A DNA stretch of 64,000 nucleotides. Origin: Streptomyces spectabilis. GTDB lineage: Bacteria; Actinomycetota; Actinomycetes; Streptomycetales; Streptomycetaceae. The position numbers and the translations under genes are program-made. Numbering within the stretch: the stretch's first letter is position 1; each line of letters begins with the position of its first letter. Below the pieces are notes generated by a model that was not told the origin of the DNA, ran no database searches, and was given only the letters and a program-made list of their open reading frames with translations. Shown here one piece after another: positions 51,654 through 61,849 of the stretch. The stretch covers positions 5,776,501 through 5,840,500 of the forward strand of contig NZ_CP023690.1 of NCBI RefSeq assembly GCF_008704795.1, given 5' to 3'.

Positions 51654-52759
51654 TCAGTACGGATCGGGGGTCAGCCGTTCCGGGCCGGGGTGGGGGGCCG
51701 AACGGAGCTTCTGCTTGAGGGTCTCGTCCTCGGGGGTCAGGGGGCCCGGTCCCATCCTCGGGGGGACGCCGCTGATGGCCTTGCCGGAGGGCACGGGCGG
51801 TTCGTAGTGGGTGGGGGCCGTGCGCAGCGTCAGGGCGGTGGCGGTGACGATCAGCGCGGTGAAGGCGATGGCGGCGCGGGTCCACAGCCGGGCGCGGCGT
51901 TCGCTCGCGGTGCGGACGCGGGCCGGTCGCGGCACGGCGAGCCGCTCCGCGCGGCCGAGCGCGGTCAGCCGCTCGGTCAGGGCCTCGGGCCGGTCGGCGA
52001 GACCGAGGTCCGCCAGCCGCTCGGCCAGCGTCCCGCGGGCGCTGAGCAGTCGGCTCGCCGCGGCCGGAGTGCTGGCCTCCGTCTCGGCGGCGGTCTCGGG
52101 CAGGTCGAGCCCGACGCCGTCGTAGAGCATCAGGGTGCGGCGCTGCGCGGGCGGCAGGCCGAGCAGGACGTCGAGGACGGCACGGTCGGACGCGTCGGCG
52201 GGCGGTGTGTCCGGGTGCCGCAGACCGGGGCGGAAGCGGTGCCAGGGGGACAGCGCGTACTCGTGGGCGGCCGCGCGCACCCAGCCCGCCGGGTCGCGGT
52301 CCACGGCGACCTCGGGCCAGCGCTGCCAGGCGAGCTGGAAGGCGCGCTCGACGGACTCCGAGGCGAGGGCGCGATGGCCGGTGAGGGCGTAGGCCTGGCG
52401 GAGCAGGGCCGGGGCCGTGTGGGCGCAGAGGGCGTCGAAGGCGGCTTCGGGGGTGGCCGGGGGCGCGGGTTCCGGCTGCTGCTCGTCGGGGGCGGGGCGT
52501 CGGGGGCCGGGGCCGCCGGTCGCGCGAGGGACTCCAGGAGCTTCGCGTAGGCCGCGCGTCTGCTGCCGCGCGGCTCCGTGCGGCCGGACTCCCAGGAGCG
52601 GACGGTCTCGCGGGTGACGCCCACGAGCGCGGCGAGCTGGGCCTGGGTGAGCGGCTTCGCCTCGCGCAGCCTGCGGCGCTCCTTGGGGGGCGGCAGCGAA
52701 GGGAGGCCTGCCTGCTCGGTCGAGGCCGAGAGTCTGGGGGAGGCCGGGCTCTGGGTCAT
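51654..52759 (-). pseudogene. HTH / ECF-sigma-like / membrane regulator split by an apparent 1-base frameshift
   Basis: The N-terminal part (ATG 52759) encodes an XRE-type helix-turn-helix ([31 protein letters not shown]). After AYAKLLESLARP that frame degenerates. From about 52530-52480 downstream, a different frame continues with conserved-looking sequence: ECF sigma region 2-like (FDALCAHTAPALLRQAYALT, RAFQLAWQRWPEVAVDRDP), region 4-like (LLGLPPAQRRTLMLYDGVGL) and a membrane helix (AIAFTALIVTATALTL). The switch matches a missing base (or a -1 shift) within C-rich DNA, and total length 1106 is one short of a multiple of three. Joined, the protein would be about 368 residues. It may be a sequencing error in a C run, a true mutation or recoding; the sequence alone cannot tell. 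The last base coded is just past the sucD terminator. Confidence 0.6.
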
Positions 52760-52866
52760 GGCTAGCCGTCCCGCCGTACGAAAAAGAACATAAACGTATC
52801 TTGGGCGACACATCCGGTATTCGCGTGTTACGCGAAGAAAGCGCGTGTCGTTGGGAGCATGGCCGG

Positions 52867-54462
52867 GTGACGCACCTCACCGACTCCGGCTCCGATTCCG
52901 GCTCCTGGCCGCCGCCGCGGGAGCAGCCGAACCCGTCAGACGCGGCGGGACGGACGCATGACGGATCGTCAGGGCTTGCCACGGGGGTGCTGGGCGGGGC
53001 GGTCGCGGCGGGGCTCGGGCTCGGCGCGTTCGCGGTCCTGGTGATGGTCCTGTGGATCAGCTCGCCGTACCCGGACAGCGGCCCCGACGGCGCGCTGCAC
53101 GTGGCGGCGGCGCTCTGGCTGCTCGCGCACGGCACGGAGCTCGTCCGCACCGAGACGCTGTCCGGGGCGGCCGCGCCGGTCGGCGTGACACCGCTGCTCC
53201 TGCTCGCGCTGCCGTGCTGGCTGCTGCACCGGGCCGCGCGGGACGCCGCCGATCCGGAGGGGCGCGCGATGGGGGTGCGGGCGGCGTGGTGGGGCGTGGC
53301 CGCGGGCTACCTCCTGGTGGGGTTCGCGGCCACGCTGTACGCGGCGGGCGGTGAGCTGCGCCCTTCGTGGCCGAGCGTGGCGTGGCACGTGCCGGTGCTC
53401 GCGGTGGCGGCGGCGGGTTCGGGCGTGTGGGCGGCGCACGGGCGGCCGCGGGGGCCGCTGCCGGACGCGGTGACGCGCGCGTGGGAACGGCTTCCCGCCG
53501 CGGTACGGCGCTTCTTCGTACGGGAACGGGTGCTCGCAGCGGGCCGGGCGGCGGCGGCCGGGACGGTGGTGCTCGTGGGCGGGGGCGCGCTGCTCGTCGG
53601 GGTGTCGCTCGTGCTGCACGGCGGTCCGGTGCGGGAGTCGTTCCTGGAGCTCACCGGGGTGTGGTCGGGGCGGTTCGCGGTGCTCCTGCTCGCGCTCGCG
53701 CTGGTGCCGAACGCGGCGGTGTGGGGCGCGGCGTACGGGCTCGGGCCCGGGTTCGTGCTCGGTACGGGGACCGTGGTCGGGCCGCTCGGCGCGCAGGCGG
53801 CGCCGCTGCTTCCGGAGTTCCCGCTGCTCGCGGCGGTGCCGGGGGCCGGGGCCGGGTCGCCGTTCACCTGGGCGGTGGGGGTGGTGCCGGTGCTCGCGGG
53901 ATGTGCGGTGGGGTGGTTCGTGGCGGGGGCGGCGGCGCCGGCGTTCGGGGAGCGGGAGGCGGCGTGGCCGGTGGGGCGGACGGTGCTCGTGGTGGTGGGG
54001 GCGGCGGTGGGGTGCGGGGGTGCGTGTGCGGGGCTCGCGGAGGTGGCCGGGGGCGCGATGGGGGTGCGGGTGCTTGCGGAGTTCGGGCCTGTGGGGTGGC
54101 TCACGGGGGTTGCGGCCGTCGCTTGGGTGGGGGGTCTGGGGGTGCCCGTCGCGCTGGGGGTGCGGGCCTGGCGGGTACGGGCGCCTCGGCCCGGCCGGGC
54201 TTCCTGGGCGGGGCGCCTCCGCGCCTGGCGGCCCTGGGCGGGCCGGGCCGCGTCGCCTGAGGCCCCCGTGCCTGAGCCCTCGGGGCCCGGGGATCTGTCC
54301 GAGCTCTTCGAGCCCTTTGAGCCACTGGAGCCGCTTGAACCCCTGGAGCCCCTGGAGCCCTTTGAGCCGGAGGCCCCGGGTCCGCCGCCCTCCTTCGAGC
54401 CGTACGACTTCCTGCCGGGGCGCGACGAGGGCCCGCCGGGGGGAAGCGGAACCGGGGGCTGA
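52867..54462 (+). CDS. Polytopic membrane protein (DUF6350-like)
   Basis: A 531-residue integral membrane protein with about ten hydrophobic helices, for example [60 protein letters not shown] and [20 protein letters not shown]. It resembles the cell-division-linked perM/DUF6350 group of actinobacterial membrane proteins encoded upstream of purN. The C-terminal tail is acidic with a tandem repeat ([19 protein letters not shown]). GTG 52867 has GGGAG nine bases upstream; the frame remains open to 52801. It is convergent with the 54575 gene and divergent from the frameshifted regulator, with an AT-rich intergenic stretch between 52770 and 52810. Confidence 0.82.
   Translation: MTHLTDSGSDSGSWPPPREQPNPSDAAGRTHDGSSGLATGVLGGAVAAGLGLGAFAVLVMVLWISSPYPDSGPDGALHVAAALWLLAHGTELVRTETLSGAAAPVGVTPLLLLALPCWLLHRAARDAADPEGRAMGVRAAWWGVAAGYLLVGFAATLYAAGGELRPSWPSVAWHVPVLAVAAAGSGVWAAHGRPRGPLPDAVTRAWERLPAAVRRFFVRERVLAAGRAAAAGTVVLVGGGALLVGVSLVLHGGPVRESFLELTGVWSGRFAVLLLALALVPNAAVWGAAYGLGPGFVLGTGTVVGPLGAQAAPLLPEFPLLAAVPGAGAGSPFTWAVGVVPVLAGCAVGWFVAGAAAPAFGEREAAWPVGRTVLVVVGAAVGCGGACAGLAEVAGGAMGVRVLAEFGPVGWLTGVAAVAWVGGLGVPVALGVRAWRVRAPRPGRASWAGRLRAWRPWAGRAASPEAPVPEPSGPGDLSELFEPFEPLEPLEPLEPLEPFEPEAPGPPPSFEPYDFLPGRDEGPPGGSGTGG
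54305..54372 (+). repeat. Tandem repeat coding for the EPLEP tail
   Basis: Units of GAGCCCCTGGAGCC-like sequence repeat through the 3' part of the DUF6350-like gene, coding alternating Glu-Pro with Phe or Leu. The length could vary between strains. Confidence 0.75.
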
Positions 54463-54517
54463 CCTGGGCGGCGGCCCCTGTGCAACGGCTGATCGGCGCC
54501 TGGGCGCTGTGCCCACC

Positions 54518-54536
54518 CGTCCCGCCCAGCGGGACG
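54518..54536. terminator. Weak hairpin between convergent genes, next to a G run
   Basis: CGTCCCGC (54518-54525) pairs with GCGGGACG (54529-54536). An unbroken run of about ten G follows near 54549-54559, a likely length-variable tract. Confidence 0.5.
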
Positions 54537-54574
54537 ATTGCCCACAGCGGGGGGGGGGGCGGCCCCTGGGCGGG

Positions 54575-55444
54575 TCAGTCGCGGTCGGTGAGGAGGGGGC
54601 GGAGCTGCTTCGGGAGGAGGTCTTCGCAGGCCTGCTGCGAGGCCCCCGTCAGCGCGTCGTCACGACAGGTGTAGTAGTCGCGGTAGATGAGCTGCGCTCC
54701 GAACGTCGCGAGCACCATGACCAGCGCGAGCGAGGCCGTCACCAGGCCGCTGATGGCCGCCGTGGTCTGGGGCCGCGACCCGCGGGCGGCGGCCGGCTCC
54801 GGCGCGGCCGCGGCGGTCGGGTCGGGGCGCCGCGGCTTGGCCCGCAGCGCGCTGACGGCCCAGTACATGCCGAGCGCGCCGAGCAGCAGCGCCACGTAGT
54901 CCCAGCCGAAGAGGGCGAAGAAGAAGGCCCACATGCCGGAGAGCAGCGCGTACCGCGCGCGGCGCTGGGCGGGGTCGGTGGGGTCCCAGCGCAGACCGCC
55001 GCCCTGGCCGTTCTGCCCGCCGGGGCCGTCCTGGCCCTGGCCGCGGGGCCGGTCGCCGAAGCCGCCGGAGCCCCGGCCGGGCTGCTGGTCGCTCCACTGG
55101 CTGCCCCAGGGGGAGTCGCCCTGGCCGCCGGAGCCCTGGTCGTCGGAGCCCGACCCGTTCGGGTGCCGCGGTCGCCACGGCTGCTCGGGGGTGCCCTCGG
55201 GCGGGGGCGCGAACGGGTTGTCGTCCTGCGCGGAGCCCTGCCCGCCGGAGCCCTGGCCGCCGGAACCCTGCCCACCGGAGCCGCGGCCGCCGCGCTGGTC
55301 CTCCGGCGCCGGGGACGAGGGGCCGGGCCGCCCCTCCCGGAGCAGCACCGCACCCGGGCCGGGTGTCGAGCCGCGGCGCCCGTCGTGCGTCGGTCCGTGC
55401 GCGGACGCGAGGGCTGGCGTGAGGCGGAGGCTGCGGTCCGGCAT
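54575..55444 (-). CDS. Membrane protein with long Gly/Gln-rich N-terminus
   Basis: A 289-residue protein. The first 155 residues are disordered, rich in Gly, Gln, Ser, Asp and Pro with [15 protein letters not shown] repeats. Two to three membrane segments follow: [38 protein letters not shown] and [21 protein letters not shown] short external tail has two Cys ([20 protein letters not shown]) that could pair. ATG 55444 is 19 bases from a TATACA box on the minus strand (55469-55464), with AGGGGAAG as ribosome-binding site. A dyad GCTCTGGCACAGAGC (55472-55486) lies just upstream of that box. The family is unrecognised. Confidence 0.8.
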   Translation of the reverse strand: MPDRSLRLTPALASAHGPTHDGRRGSTPGPGAVLLREGRPGPSSPAPEDQRGGRGSGGQGSGGQGSGGQGSAQDDNPFAPPPEGTPEQPWRPRHPNGSGSDDQGSGGQGDSPWGSQWSDQQPGRGSGGFGDRPRGQGQDGPGGQNGQGGGLRWDPTDPAQRRARYALLSGMWAFFFALFGWDYVALLLGALGMYWAVSALRAKPRRPDPTAAAAPEPAAARGSRPQTTAAISGLVTASLALVMVLATFGAQLIYRDYYTCRDDALTGASQQACEDLLPKQLRPLLTDRD

Positions 55445-55634
55445 CAGGTGTGCGTCTTCCCCTTGTATAGAGCTCTGGCACAGAGCGCTGGCGGCGCTCC
55501 GCGGCCCGGCTGTGCGGAGCCGGGCAACTCGGTGGTGGAGCTTGGCAACTCGGCGTTCGGGCGGCTGCCCCCACAGACGCTACCTTCCGGCCGCGCCCCC
55601 GTCCCGTGAGGGGCCGCCGGGTGTGCCGGTATCG

Positions 55635-55662
55635 TTGCTGACGGTCGGCCGCTTCGTAGAGT
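55635..55662 (+). promoter_or_regulatory. Promoter of purNH
   Basis: TTGCTG (55635-55640) and TAGAGT (55657-55662) with a 16-base spacer. The leader to the purN GTG at 55732 would be about 63 bases. I see no PurR-type box or purine riboswitch. Confidence 0.5.
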
Positions 55663-55731
55663 TCCCCGTATCGGGAGATGCGAAGCCTTCGTACGACCGT
55701 ACAAAGAGCACTCCCGAGAAAGGGCCCCGTC

Positions 55732-56352
55732 GTGGCCAAGGCCAAGCGCCTCGTCGTGCTGGTCTCCGGATCAGGTACGAATCTGCAGGCACTGCTCGAC
55801 GCCATCGAGGAGCACGGCCCCGTCGCCTACGGCGCCGAGATCGTGGCCGTCGGCGCCGACCGCACCGGGATCGCGGGTCTGGAGCGCGCCGAGCGCGCGG
55901 GCCTGCCGACCTTCGTGTGCCGGGTGAAGGACCACGGGACGCGGGAGGCGTGGGACGCGGCGCTCGCCGAGGCCACCGCCGCGTACGAGCCCGACCTGGT
56001 CGTCTCCGCCGGGTTCATGCGCATCGTCGGCAAGGAGTTCCTCGCCCGGTTCGGCGGGCGCACCGTCAATACGCACCCCGCGCTGCTGCCCAGTTTTCCG
56101 GGGGCCCACGGCGTCCGCGACGCGCTCGCGTACGGCGCCAAGGTCACCGGCTGCACCGTCCACTTCGTCGACGACGGCGTCGACACCGGCCCGATCATCG
56201 CGCAGGGCGTGGTGGAGGTCAGGGACGAGGACGACGAGAGCGCTCTGCACGAGCGCATCAAGGAAGTCGAGCGAAGCCTGCTCGTCGACGTCGTGGGTCG
56301 CCTCGCCCGCGACGGCTACAGCATCGAGGGACGAAAGGTAGTTATCCCGTGA
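55732..56352 (+). CDS. purN: Phosphoribosylglycinamide formyltransferase
   Basis: A 206-residue enzyme that transfers a formyl group from 10-formyl-tetrahydrofolate to GAR in purine synthesis. [15 protein letters not shown] is the phosphate-binding loop, and the catalytic Asn-His are in [16 protein letters not shown], with the third residue, Asp, in [13 protein letters not shown]. The length is normal for bacterial PurN. GTG 55732 has GAGAAAGGG upstream; the frame is open to 55678 without conserved sequence. Its stop overlaps the purH start by four bases (GTGA), giving a coupled purNH operon. FolD, encoded at 58899, supplies its cofactor pathway. Confidence 0.97.
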   Translation: MAKAKRLVVLVSGSGTNLQALLDAIEEHGPVAYGAEIVAVGADRTGIAGLERAERAGLPTFVCRVKDHGTREAWDAALAEATAAYEPDLVVSAGFMRIVGKEFLARFGGRTVNTHPALLPSFPGAHGVRDALAYGAKVTGCTVHFVDDGVDTGPIIAQGVVEVRDEDDESALHERIKEVERSLLVDVVGRLARDGYSIEGRKVVIP

Positions 56353-57944
56353 CCGCCGAAGGTACGACGCCCCAGACACCCCGGAGCAGCCCCGGCGCCG
56401 ATCAGCGGCCCATCCGCCGCGCGCTGATCAGCGTGTACGACAAGACCGGCCTGGAGGGTCTCGCGCGCGGTCTGCACGAGGCCGGCGTGGAGCTGGTGTC
56501 GACCGGGTCGACCGCCGCGCGGATCGCCGCCGCGGGCGTGCCCGTCACCAAGGTCGAGGAGCTGACGGGCTTCCCCGAGTGCCTGGACGGCCGGGTCAAG
56601 ACGCTGCACCCGCGCGTGCACGCGGGCATCCTCGCCGATCTGCGTCTGGAGGCGCACCGCAAGCAGCTCCAGGAGCTCGGCGTGGAGCCGTTCGGCCTGG
56701 TCGTGGTGAACCTCTACCCGTTCCGCGAGACCGTCGCCTCCGGTGCGAGCGTCGACGAGTGCGTCGAGCAGATCGACATCGGCGGCCCCTCGATGGTCCG
56801 CGCCGCCGCCAAGAACCACCCGTCGGTCGCCGTGGTCACGAGCCCCTCCCGGTACGGGGACCTGCTCGCCGCGGTCCGCGCGGGCGGCTTCGACTTCGCG
56901 GCGCGCCGCGCCCTGGCCGCCGAGGCGTTCCAGCACACCGCCGCCTACGACGTCGCGGTCGCCAACTGGTTCCTGGAGACGGAGGAGGGCGCGGGCGAGC
57001 GCTTCCCGGCCTTCGTCGGTGCCGCCTTCGACCTGAAGAACCAGCTGCGCTACGGCGAGAACCCGCACCAGAGCGCCGCCCTGTACACGGACGGCCGCGG
57101 CGGCCTCGCCGAGGCCGAGCAGCTGCACGGCAAGGAGATGTCGTACAACAACTACACGGACACGGACGCCGCGCGCCGTGCCGCGTACGACCACGACGAC
57201 CCGTGCGTGGCGATCATCAAGCACGCCAACCCGTGCGGCATCGCGATCGGCGGCAACGTCGCCGAGGCGCACCGCAAGGCGCACGCCTGCGACCCGCTGT
57301 CCGCGTTCGGCGGCGTCATCGCCGTCAACCGGCCGGTGACCAAGGAGATGGCGGAGCAGGTCGCCGAGATCTTCACCGAGGTCATCGTGGCGCCCGACTA
57401 CGAGGACGGCGCGCTTGAGGCCCTCACCAAGAAGAAGAACATCCGCGTCCTGCGCGCCCCGCAGGCGCCCTCGGCGCCCGTCGAGGTCAAGCCGATCGAC
57501 GGCGGCGCGCTGCTCCAGGTCACCGACCGGCTCCAGGCAGACGGCGACAACCCGGCGAGCTGGACCCTCGCGACCGGTGACGCGCTGTCCCCGGGCGAGC
57601 TGGCCGAGCTCGCCTTCGCCTGGCGCGCCTGCCGCGCGGTGAAGTCCAACGCGATCCTGCTCGCCAAGGACGGCGCGTCCGTCGGCGTCGGCATGGGGCA
57701 GGTCAACCGCGTCGACTCCGCGAAGCTCGCGGTCGAGCGGGCGGGCGAGGAGCGCGCCCGCGGCGCCTACGCCGCGTCCGACGCCTTCTTCCCCTTCCCC
57801 GACGGCCTGGAGGTGCTGACCGCCGCGGGCGTCAAGGCCGTGGTCCAGCCGGGCGGTTCGGTCCGCGACGAGCTGGTGGTCGAGGCCGCGAAGAAGGCCG
57901 GCGTGACGATGTACTTCACGGGCACGCGGCACTTCTTCCACTGA
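56349..57944 (+). CDS. purH: Bifunctional AICAR formyltransferase/IMP cyclohydrolase
   Basis: A 531-residue bifunctional enzyme for the last two steps of IMP synthesis. The N-terminal MGS-like cyclohydrolase domain (about 23-170) begins [20 protein letters not shown] and has STGSTAARI and [13 protein letters not shown]. The C-terminal AICAR transformylase domain has [28 protein letters not shown], and KHANPCG (about 290) with the catalytic Lys-His, ending [12 protein letters not shown] 56349 overlaps the purN stop. A 20-residue Pro/Ser-rich start extension is normal in Streptomyces. An exceptionally long perfect terminator follows. Confidence 0.97.
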   Translation: MTAEGTTPQTPRSSPGADQRPIRRALISVYDKTGLEGLARGLHEAGVELVSTGSTAARIAAAGVPVTKVEELTGFPECLDGRVKTLHPRVHAGILADLRLEAHRKQLQELGVEPFGLVVVNLYPFRETVASGASVDECVEQIDIGGPSMVRAAAKNHPSVAVVTSPSRYGDLLAAVRAGGFDFAARRALAAEAFQHTAAYDVAVANWFLETEEGAGERFPAFVGAAFDLKNQLRYGENPHQSAALYTDGRGGLAEAEQLHGKEMSYNNYTDTDAARRAAYDHDDPCVAIIKHANPCGIAIGGNVAEAHRKAHACDPLSAFGGVIAVNRPVTKEMAEQVAEIFTEVIVAPDYEDGALEALTKKKNIRVLRAPQAPSAPVEVKPIDGGALLQVTDRLQADGDNPASWTLATGDALSPGELAELAFAWRACRAVKSNAILLAKDGASVGVGMGQVNRVDSAKLAVERAGEERARGAYAASDAFFPFPDGLEVLTAAGVKAVVQPGGSVRDELVVEAAKKAGVTMYFTGTRHFFH

Positions 57945-57945
57945 G

Positions 57946-58012
57946 CGGTACGGATACGGCGCGGGCGCCGCACCCCTCCCAGGGGGGCGGCGCCCGCGCC
58001 GTATCCGTACCG
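57946..58012. terminator. Very long perfect-stem terminator after purH
   Basis: Twenty-six bases pair perfectly: the arm at 57946-57971 (CGGTACGGATACGGCGCGGG...) with 57987-58012 (...CGCCGTATCCGTACCG), with a 15-base loop. It separates purH from the convergent RDD gene and would act in both directions. Confidence 0.92.
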
Positions 58013-58014
58013 GA

Positions 58015-58650
58015 TCAGCCCTTGATGACGACCGTGCCGCACACCTTGTCGGCGAAGCACTGCTTCTTGTCGTCCCACAGCGGCCACAGGTAGCCGATGT
58101 AGCAGGGGATGCTGTCGAGGAAGTGCGCGAGCTTGCGCACGAAGGCCATGCCGAAGCCGAGGAAGCGGCCGTCGGCCTCGCGCAGGACGCGGATGCCGAC
58201 GATCCTCTTGCCGATCGACTGGCCGGTCTTGCCCTCCAGGTGGATCTGGTAGAAGCCCATGAAGACCGTGTAGGCCAGGGCGAGCACGGAGACGAGGGAG
58301 GCGCCCGCGGACATGTCCTCGCCGCCGATGCCCACGGCGAGCCCCACGACCAGATAGAGCGGCACGATCGTGATCAGCCCGTCCAGCAGGGTCGCGCCCA
58401 CGCGCAGGCCCCAGTGCGCCAGCTCCGGGCGGCCGTCGTGGCCCATGCCGTACCCGGCCGCCTGCGGGTACGCGCCGTACGGGGACTGGCCCGGCTGTGC
58501 CTGCGGGTACGGGGCGTAGTTCTGCCCGGGGTAGCCGCCCTGCTGCGGGGGGACGCCCTGGGGGGCCTGCTGCGGGTAGCCGTATCCGGGACCGTAGCCG
58601 GGCTGGGGCTGCTGCGGCTGGCCGTAGGGATTGGGCGGCGGCGTGCTCAT
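58015..58650 (-). CDS. RDD-family membrane protein with Pro/Gln/Tyr-rich N-terminus
   Basis: A 211-residue protein. The first 75 residues are low-complexity ([31 protein letters not shown]). The RDD domain (about 80-210) begins [20 protein letters not shown], the Arg-Asp signature on the first helix, followed by [33 protein letters not shown] and [16 protein letters not shown]. The C-terminus has [19 protein letters not shown] proteins are thought to be transport or membrane-associated proteins of mostly unknown role. ATG 58650 has GGAGG 11 bases upstream. It is convergent with purH. Confidence 0.88.
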   Translation of the reverse strand: MSTPPPNPYGQPQQPQPGYGPGYGYPQQAPQGVPPQQGGYPGQNYAPYPQAQPGQSPYGAYPQAAGYGMGHDGRPELAHWGLRVGATLLDGLITIVPLYLVVGLAVGIGGEDMSAGASLVSVLALAYTVFMGFYQIHLEGKTGQSIGKRIVGIRVLREADGRFLGFGMAFVRKLAHFLDSIPCYIGYLWPLWDDKKQCFADKVCGTVVIKG

Positions 58651-58898
58651 GCTGGGGTGTTCCTCCGGTCGGAGTGGGGAGTGCGGGGACGTCACGGCAC
58701 GCACGGAGGAACGTTCACAGATGCGTCGGTCCCCCCGACACCGGCCGCGGCACTGTGGTGCTTATCGTTCTTTAGCGCCCGCTTGTTTGTCCAGCCGCGT
58801 TTTCCCGGTGTTGTGCGAGTGCAATCGCAACGCGAACCCGACGTCGTGCGAGTGGGCCGGATTGGTACGCGGGCGTGGTCATCCGGGAGGATGGGAGC

Positions 58899-59756
58899 AT
58901 GACCGCCCAGATTCTCGATGGCAAGGCCACCGCAGCAGCGATCAAGTCCGAACTGGCCGTCCGCGTGGCGGCCCTGAAGGAAAAGGGCGTCACGCCCGGA
59001 CTCGGCACCGTCCTCGTCGGCGACGACCCCGGCAGCCAGAAGTACGTGGCGGGCAAGCACCGCGACTGCGCGCAGGTCGGCATCGCCTCCATCCAGCGCG
59101 AACTGCCCGCGACCGCCTCGCAGGAGGAGATCGAGGCCGTGGTGCGGGAGCTGAACGAGGACCCGGCCTGCACCGGCTACATCGTGCAGCTGCCGCTGCC
59201 CAAGGGCATCGACGAGAACCGCGTCCTGGAGCTGATGGACCCGGCCAAGGACGCGGACGGCCTGCACCCGACGAACCTGGGCCGCCTGGTCCTGAACGAG
59301 CCCGCGCCGCTGCCCTGCACGCCGTACGGGATCATCCGTCTCCTCCGTCAGCACGACGTGGAGATCAAGGGCGCGGAGGTCGTGGTCGTCGGCCGCGGCG
59401 TCACCATCGGCCGGCCCATGCCGCTGCTCCTGACCCGCAAGTCGGAGAACGCGACGGTGACGCAGTGCCACACCGGCACCCGTGACCTCGCCTCGCACCT
59501 GCGCCGGGCCGACATCATCGTGGCCGCCGCGGGCGTGCCGCACCTCGTCAAGCCGGAGGACGTGAAGCCCGGCGCCGCCGTGCTCGACGTGGGCGTGTCC
59601 CGGGACGAGAGCGGGAAGATCGTCGGCGATGTGCACCCCGGAGTGGCCGAGGTCGCGGGCTGGCTGTCGCCCAACCCGGGCGGCGTGGGCCCGATGACGC
59701 GCGCGCAGCTCCTGGTGAACGTGGTCGAGGCCGCCGAGCGCGGTGCCGCGGCCTGA
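58899..59756 (+). CDS. folD: Methylenetetrahydrofolate dehydrogenase/cyclohydrolase
   Basis: A 285-residue bifunctional one-carbon enzyme that makes 10-formyl-tetrahydrofolate via methenyl-[30 protein letters not shown] contains the catalytic Tyr-x3-Lys of the family (SQKYVAGKH), and [32 protein letters not shown] follows. The NADP-binding part has [18 protein letters not shown] and [21 protein letters not shown]. The C-terminal [17 protein letters not shown] is invariant. ATG 58899 has GGGAGG eight bases upstream. A DUF3017 gene follows in 16 bases and is probably co-transcribed. The product is the formyl donor for PurN and PurH nearby. Confidence 0.97.
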   Translation: MTAQILDGKATAAAIKSELAVRVAALKEKGVTPGLGTVLVGDDPGSQKYVAGKHRDCAQVGIASIQRELPATASQEEIEAVVRELNEDPACTGYIVQLPLPKGIDENRVLELMDPAKDADGLHPTNLGRLVLNEPAPLPCTPYGIIRLLRQHDVEIKGAEVVVVGRGVTIGRPMPLLLTRKSENATVTQCHTGTRDLASHLRRADIIVAAAGVPHLVKPEDVKPGAAVLDVGVSRDESGKIVGDVHPGVAEVAGWLSPNPGGVGPMTRAQLLVNVVEAAERGAAA

Positions 59757-59772
59757 GCCGGGAGTGGCCGCC

Positions 59773-60255
59773 ATGAGTGCTGACGCCAAGGACGGGACCG
59801 AGCGGTCGGAGCAGCCCACCGCCAAGGGCGCCGTGAGCGCGCCCGGGCCCGACGGGGTGCCGCGCAAGACGTCGCGGCGCTTCCCGCTGTTCACCCGGGA
59901 CACCGCGCGGCCCGAGGGCGGCGGCCGGGCCGCGCCGGGGGACGCGCCCGCGCCCGCGCGGCAGTGGCCGCTGCTCGTCGTCGTGTCGGTGGTCGCCCTC
60001 GGGCTGCTCCTGACCGCGTTCGACGTCTTCCGGGTGGGGACGATACTGGTCGGGCTCGGGCTGCTCGCGGGCGCCGTGATGCGCTGGACGCTGCCGGGCG
60101 TCGGCATGCTGGCGGTGCGCTCGCGGTTCACCGACATGGTGACGTACGGGATCCTCGGCCTCGCCATCGTGCTGCTGGCGATGATGGCCCAGCCCAATCC
60201 GTGGCTGGTGATCCCGTTCCTGGACGACACGCTGCACTTCACGATCAGCAGCTAG
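59773..60255 (+). CDS. DUF3017-family small membrane protein
   Basis: A 160-residue protein. The first 75 residues are hydrophilic and low-complexity; the C-terminal half has three membrane segments (WPLLVVVSVVALGLLLTAFD, VGTILVGLGLLAGAVMRWTL, MVTYGILGLAIVLLAMMA). This matches DUF3017, a family usually encoded directly downstream of folD in actinobacteria. The function is unknown. ATG 59773 has GGAG eight bases upstream and lies 16 bases after folD, so it belongs to the folD transcript, which ends at the hairpin at 60274-60310. Confidence 0.85.
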   Translation: MSADAKDGTERSEQPTAKGAVSAPGPDGVPRKTSRRFPLFTRDTARPEGGGRAAPGDAPAPARQWPLLVVVSVVALGLLLTAFDVFRVGTILVGLGLLAGAVMRWTLPGVGMLAVRSRFTDMVTYGILGLAIVLLAMMAQPNPWLVIPFLDDTLHFTISS

Positions 60256-60273
60256 GCGCTTCGCCGGACAGAC

Positions 60274-60310
60274 CGACGGCCCGTACTCGCCAGGAGAGTA
60301 CGGGCCGTCG
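60274..60310. terminator. Terminator after folD-DUF3017
   Basis: Perfect 15-base arms, CGACGGCCCGTACTC (60274-60288) and GAGTACGGGCCGTCG (60296-60310). Confidence 0.9.
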
Positions 60311-60688
60311 GCGGTGGGGCAGGGTGGTGCTCGCGGTCGAGGGCCCGTTCCCCCGTGCGCGCCCCCGCGCACGAAGCCTCGACCTCAGTGGTCTCGTCGT
60401 GCCGCCTTCGTCCGGCGGCCGTTGCTGGTGTTTCGTGGAGCGCGGACCTGCCTCCCCTTCGATCCCCCGTCAGCGGGCCCGCGCTCCCTTCCCCCGTGCG
60501 CGCCGGTCGTCTGGGCGACTCGGGCGGTGGTGCTGAGGCAAGAAACTACGGGCGGCGGGGGGTCCGCGTCGTCCTGTCCCAGGTTGACGTTCGGGTACGA
60601 CGTAGGGCGCAGCTGCCCGTCAGCTACAACTTCTGCGGTACGGCGACGGGTTGACGTGGCCTCGCTGAACGCGCGTTACGCTGCGGCG
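60311..60688. other. Upstream region of the second two-component system
   Basis: No gene is evident in 378 bases. TTCCCCCGTGCGCGCC occurs twice (near 60348 and 60490). GGTTGACG occurs twice, near 60583 and at 60649-60656. The kinase promoter is the second: TTGACG (60651-60656) with TACGCT (60677-60682), 20 bases apart. Six bases after TACGCT comes the ATG at 60689, so a leaderless transcript is predicted. Confidence 0.55.
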
Positions 60689-61849
60689 ATGCGACTCCGC
60701 CCGTTCACCACCGATCTCCTGCTCGCCCTCGGGCAGGTGGCAGCACTGGTGCTGATCGGGCCGAGCGCGAACGGTATCGGCTGGACCCCGCTCGACACCC
60801 AGGGCTACGGGCTCGGGCTGCTCGTCATCCTGCCGACGCTCGCCCGCTCCAAGGCGCCGATCACGGTCTGTCTGGTGACGTACAGCGTCTGGGTCGTCTA
60901 CATCCTCGCGGGCTACTGGCCGGTCGTGACCTCGTTCGGGCCGCTGCTGTGCCTCTACACGGTCTCGCTGCTGCGCCCGACCCGGGTCTCGGCGGTGCTC
61001 GCGGTCCTGCTCGCCGCCCTCTGGGCGTTCGGGAGTCTGCTCACCCTCGACGACTCCTTCATCCCCTCCGTCGTGGCCCAGTGCGTCTGCTTCAACGCCA
61101 TGGTGTGGCGCATGGGCTATCTGGCGCGCCGCTCCCAGGAACTGGCCCGCAGGACGCGCGCCGAGCAGCAGGAGAAGGCGCGGCGCGCGGTGGTGGAGGA
61201 GCGCGGCCGGATAGCGCGGGAGCTGCACGACGTGGTCGCCCACCACATGTCGGTGATCTCCGTGCAGGCGGGCCTCGCGAAGTTCGTCTTCGACTCCGAC
61301 GCGAAGACCGCGCGCGCCGCGCTCGGCACCATCTCCGGCACCAGCGCCGAGGCCCTCGAGGAGATGCGGCGCATGCTGCGGGTGCTGCGGGCGCAGGAGG
61401 ACGGCGGGGAGGTGCCGGACGCGCCGATGCCGGGGCTCGCCCGCATCGGGGAGATGACGGACCGGGTCAGGGCGGGCGGCGTGCCCGTCGAGTTCCGGGT
61501 CGTGGGGACGCCCCGGCCCATCGCCTCCGGCGTGGAACTGTGCGCGTACCGCGTGGTGCAGGAGGCGCTCACGAACGTCCTGAAGCACGCGCGGCAGGCG
61601 AGCGCCACCGTTGAGCTGCACTATCACCATGACCACATCGAGGTGTCGGTCACCGACGACGGGGAGGGGGTGATTCAGGACAGAGTGGAACGAGGGCGGG
61701 GACATGGCTTGATTGGCATGCGTGAGCGGGCCAAGCTCTACGGCGGAACGATCAGCATAGGGCCGCGCAGCAGCGGGGGGTTCGCCGTCAGGCTCACTCT
61801 GCCCACGTCCGCGCGGGCCGCACCGCCGGGAGACGACGTCACCGAATGA
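60689..61849 (+). CDS. Two-component sensor histidine kinase (NarL-system type)
   Basis: A 386-residue kinase. The N-terminus has five or six membrane helices (LLLALGQVAALVLIG, GLGLLVILPTLARSKAPITV, VWVVYILAGYWPVVTSFGPLLCLYTV, VLAVLLAALWAFGSLLTL). The HisKA_3 helix is ERGRIARELHDVVAHHMSVI, with phosphoacceptor His about 180. The ATPase domain has CAYRVVQEALTNVLKHA (N box), VTDDGEGV (G1) and GHGLIGMRERAKLYGG. There is no external sensing domain. ATG 60689 fits the leaderless promoter; GTG 60656 in frame is an alternative. Its stop overlaps the regulator start (ATGA). Confidence 0.92.
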   Translation: MRLRPFTTDLLLALGQVAALVLIGPSANGIGWTPLDTQGYGLGLLVILPTLARSKAPITVCLVTYSVWVVYILAGYWPVVTSFGPLLCLYTVSLLRPTRVSAVLAVLLAALWAFGSLLTLDDSFIPSVVAQCVCFNAMVWRMGYLARRSQELARRTRAEQQEKARRAVVEERGRIARELHDVVAHHMSVISVQAGLAKFVFDSDAKTARAALGTISGTSAEALEEMRRMLRVLRAQEDGGEVPDAPMPGLARIGEMTDRVRAGGVPVEFRVVGTPRPIASGVELCAYRVVQEALTNVLKHARQASATVELHYHHDHIEVSVTDDGEGVIQDRVERGRGHGLIGMRERAKLYGGTISIGPRSSGGFAVRLTLPTSARAAPPGDDVTE

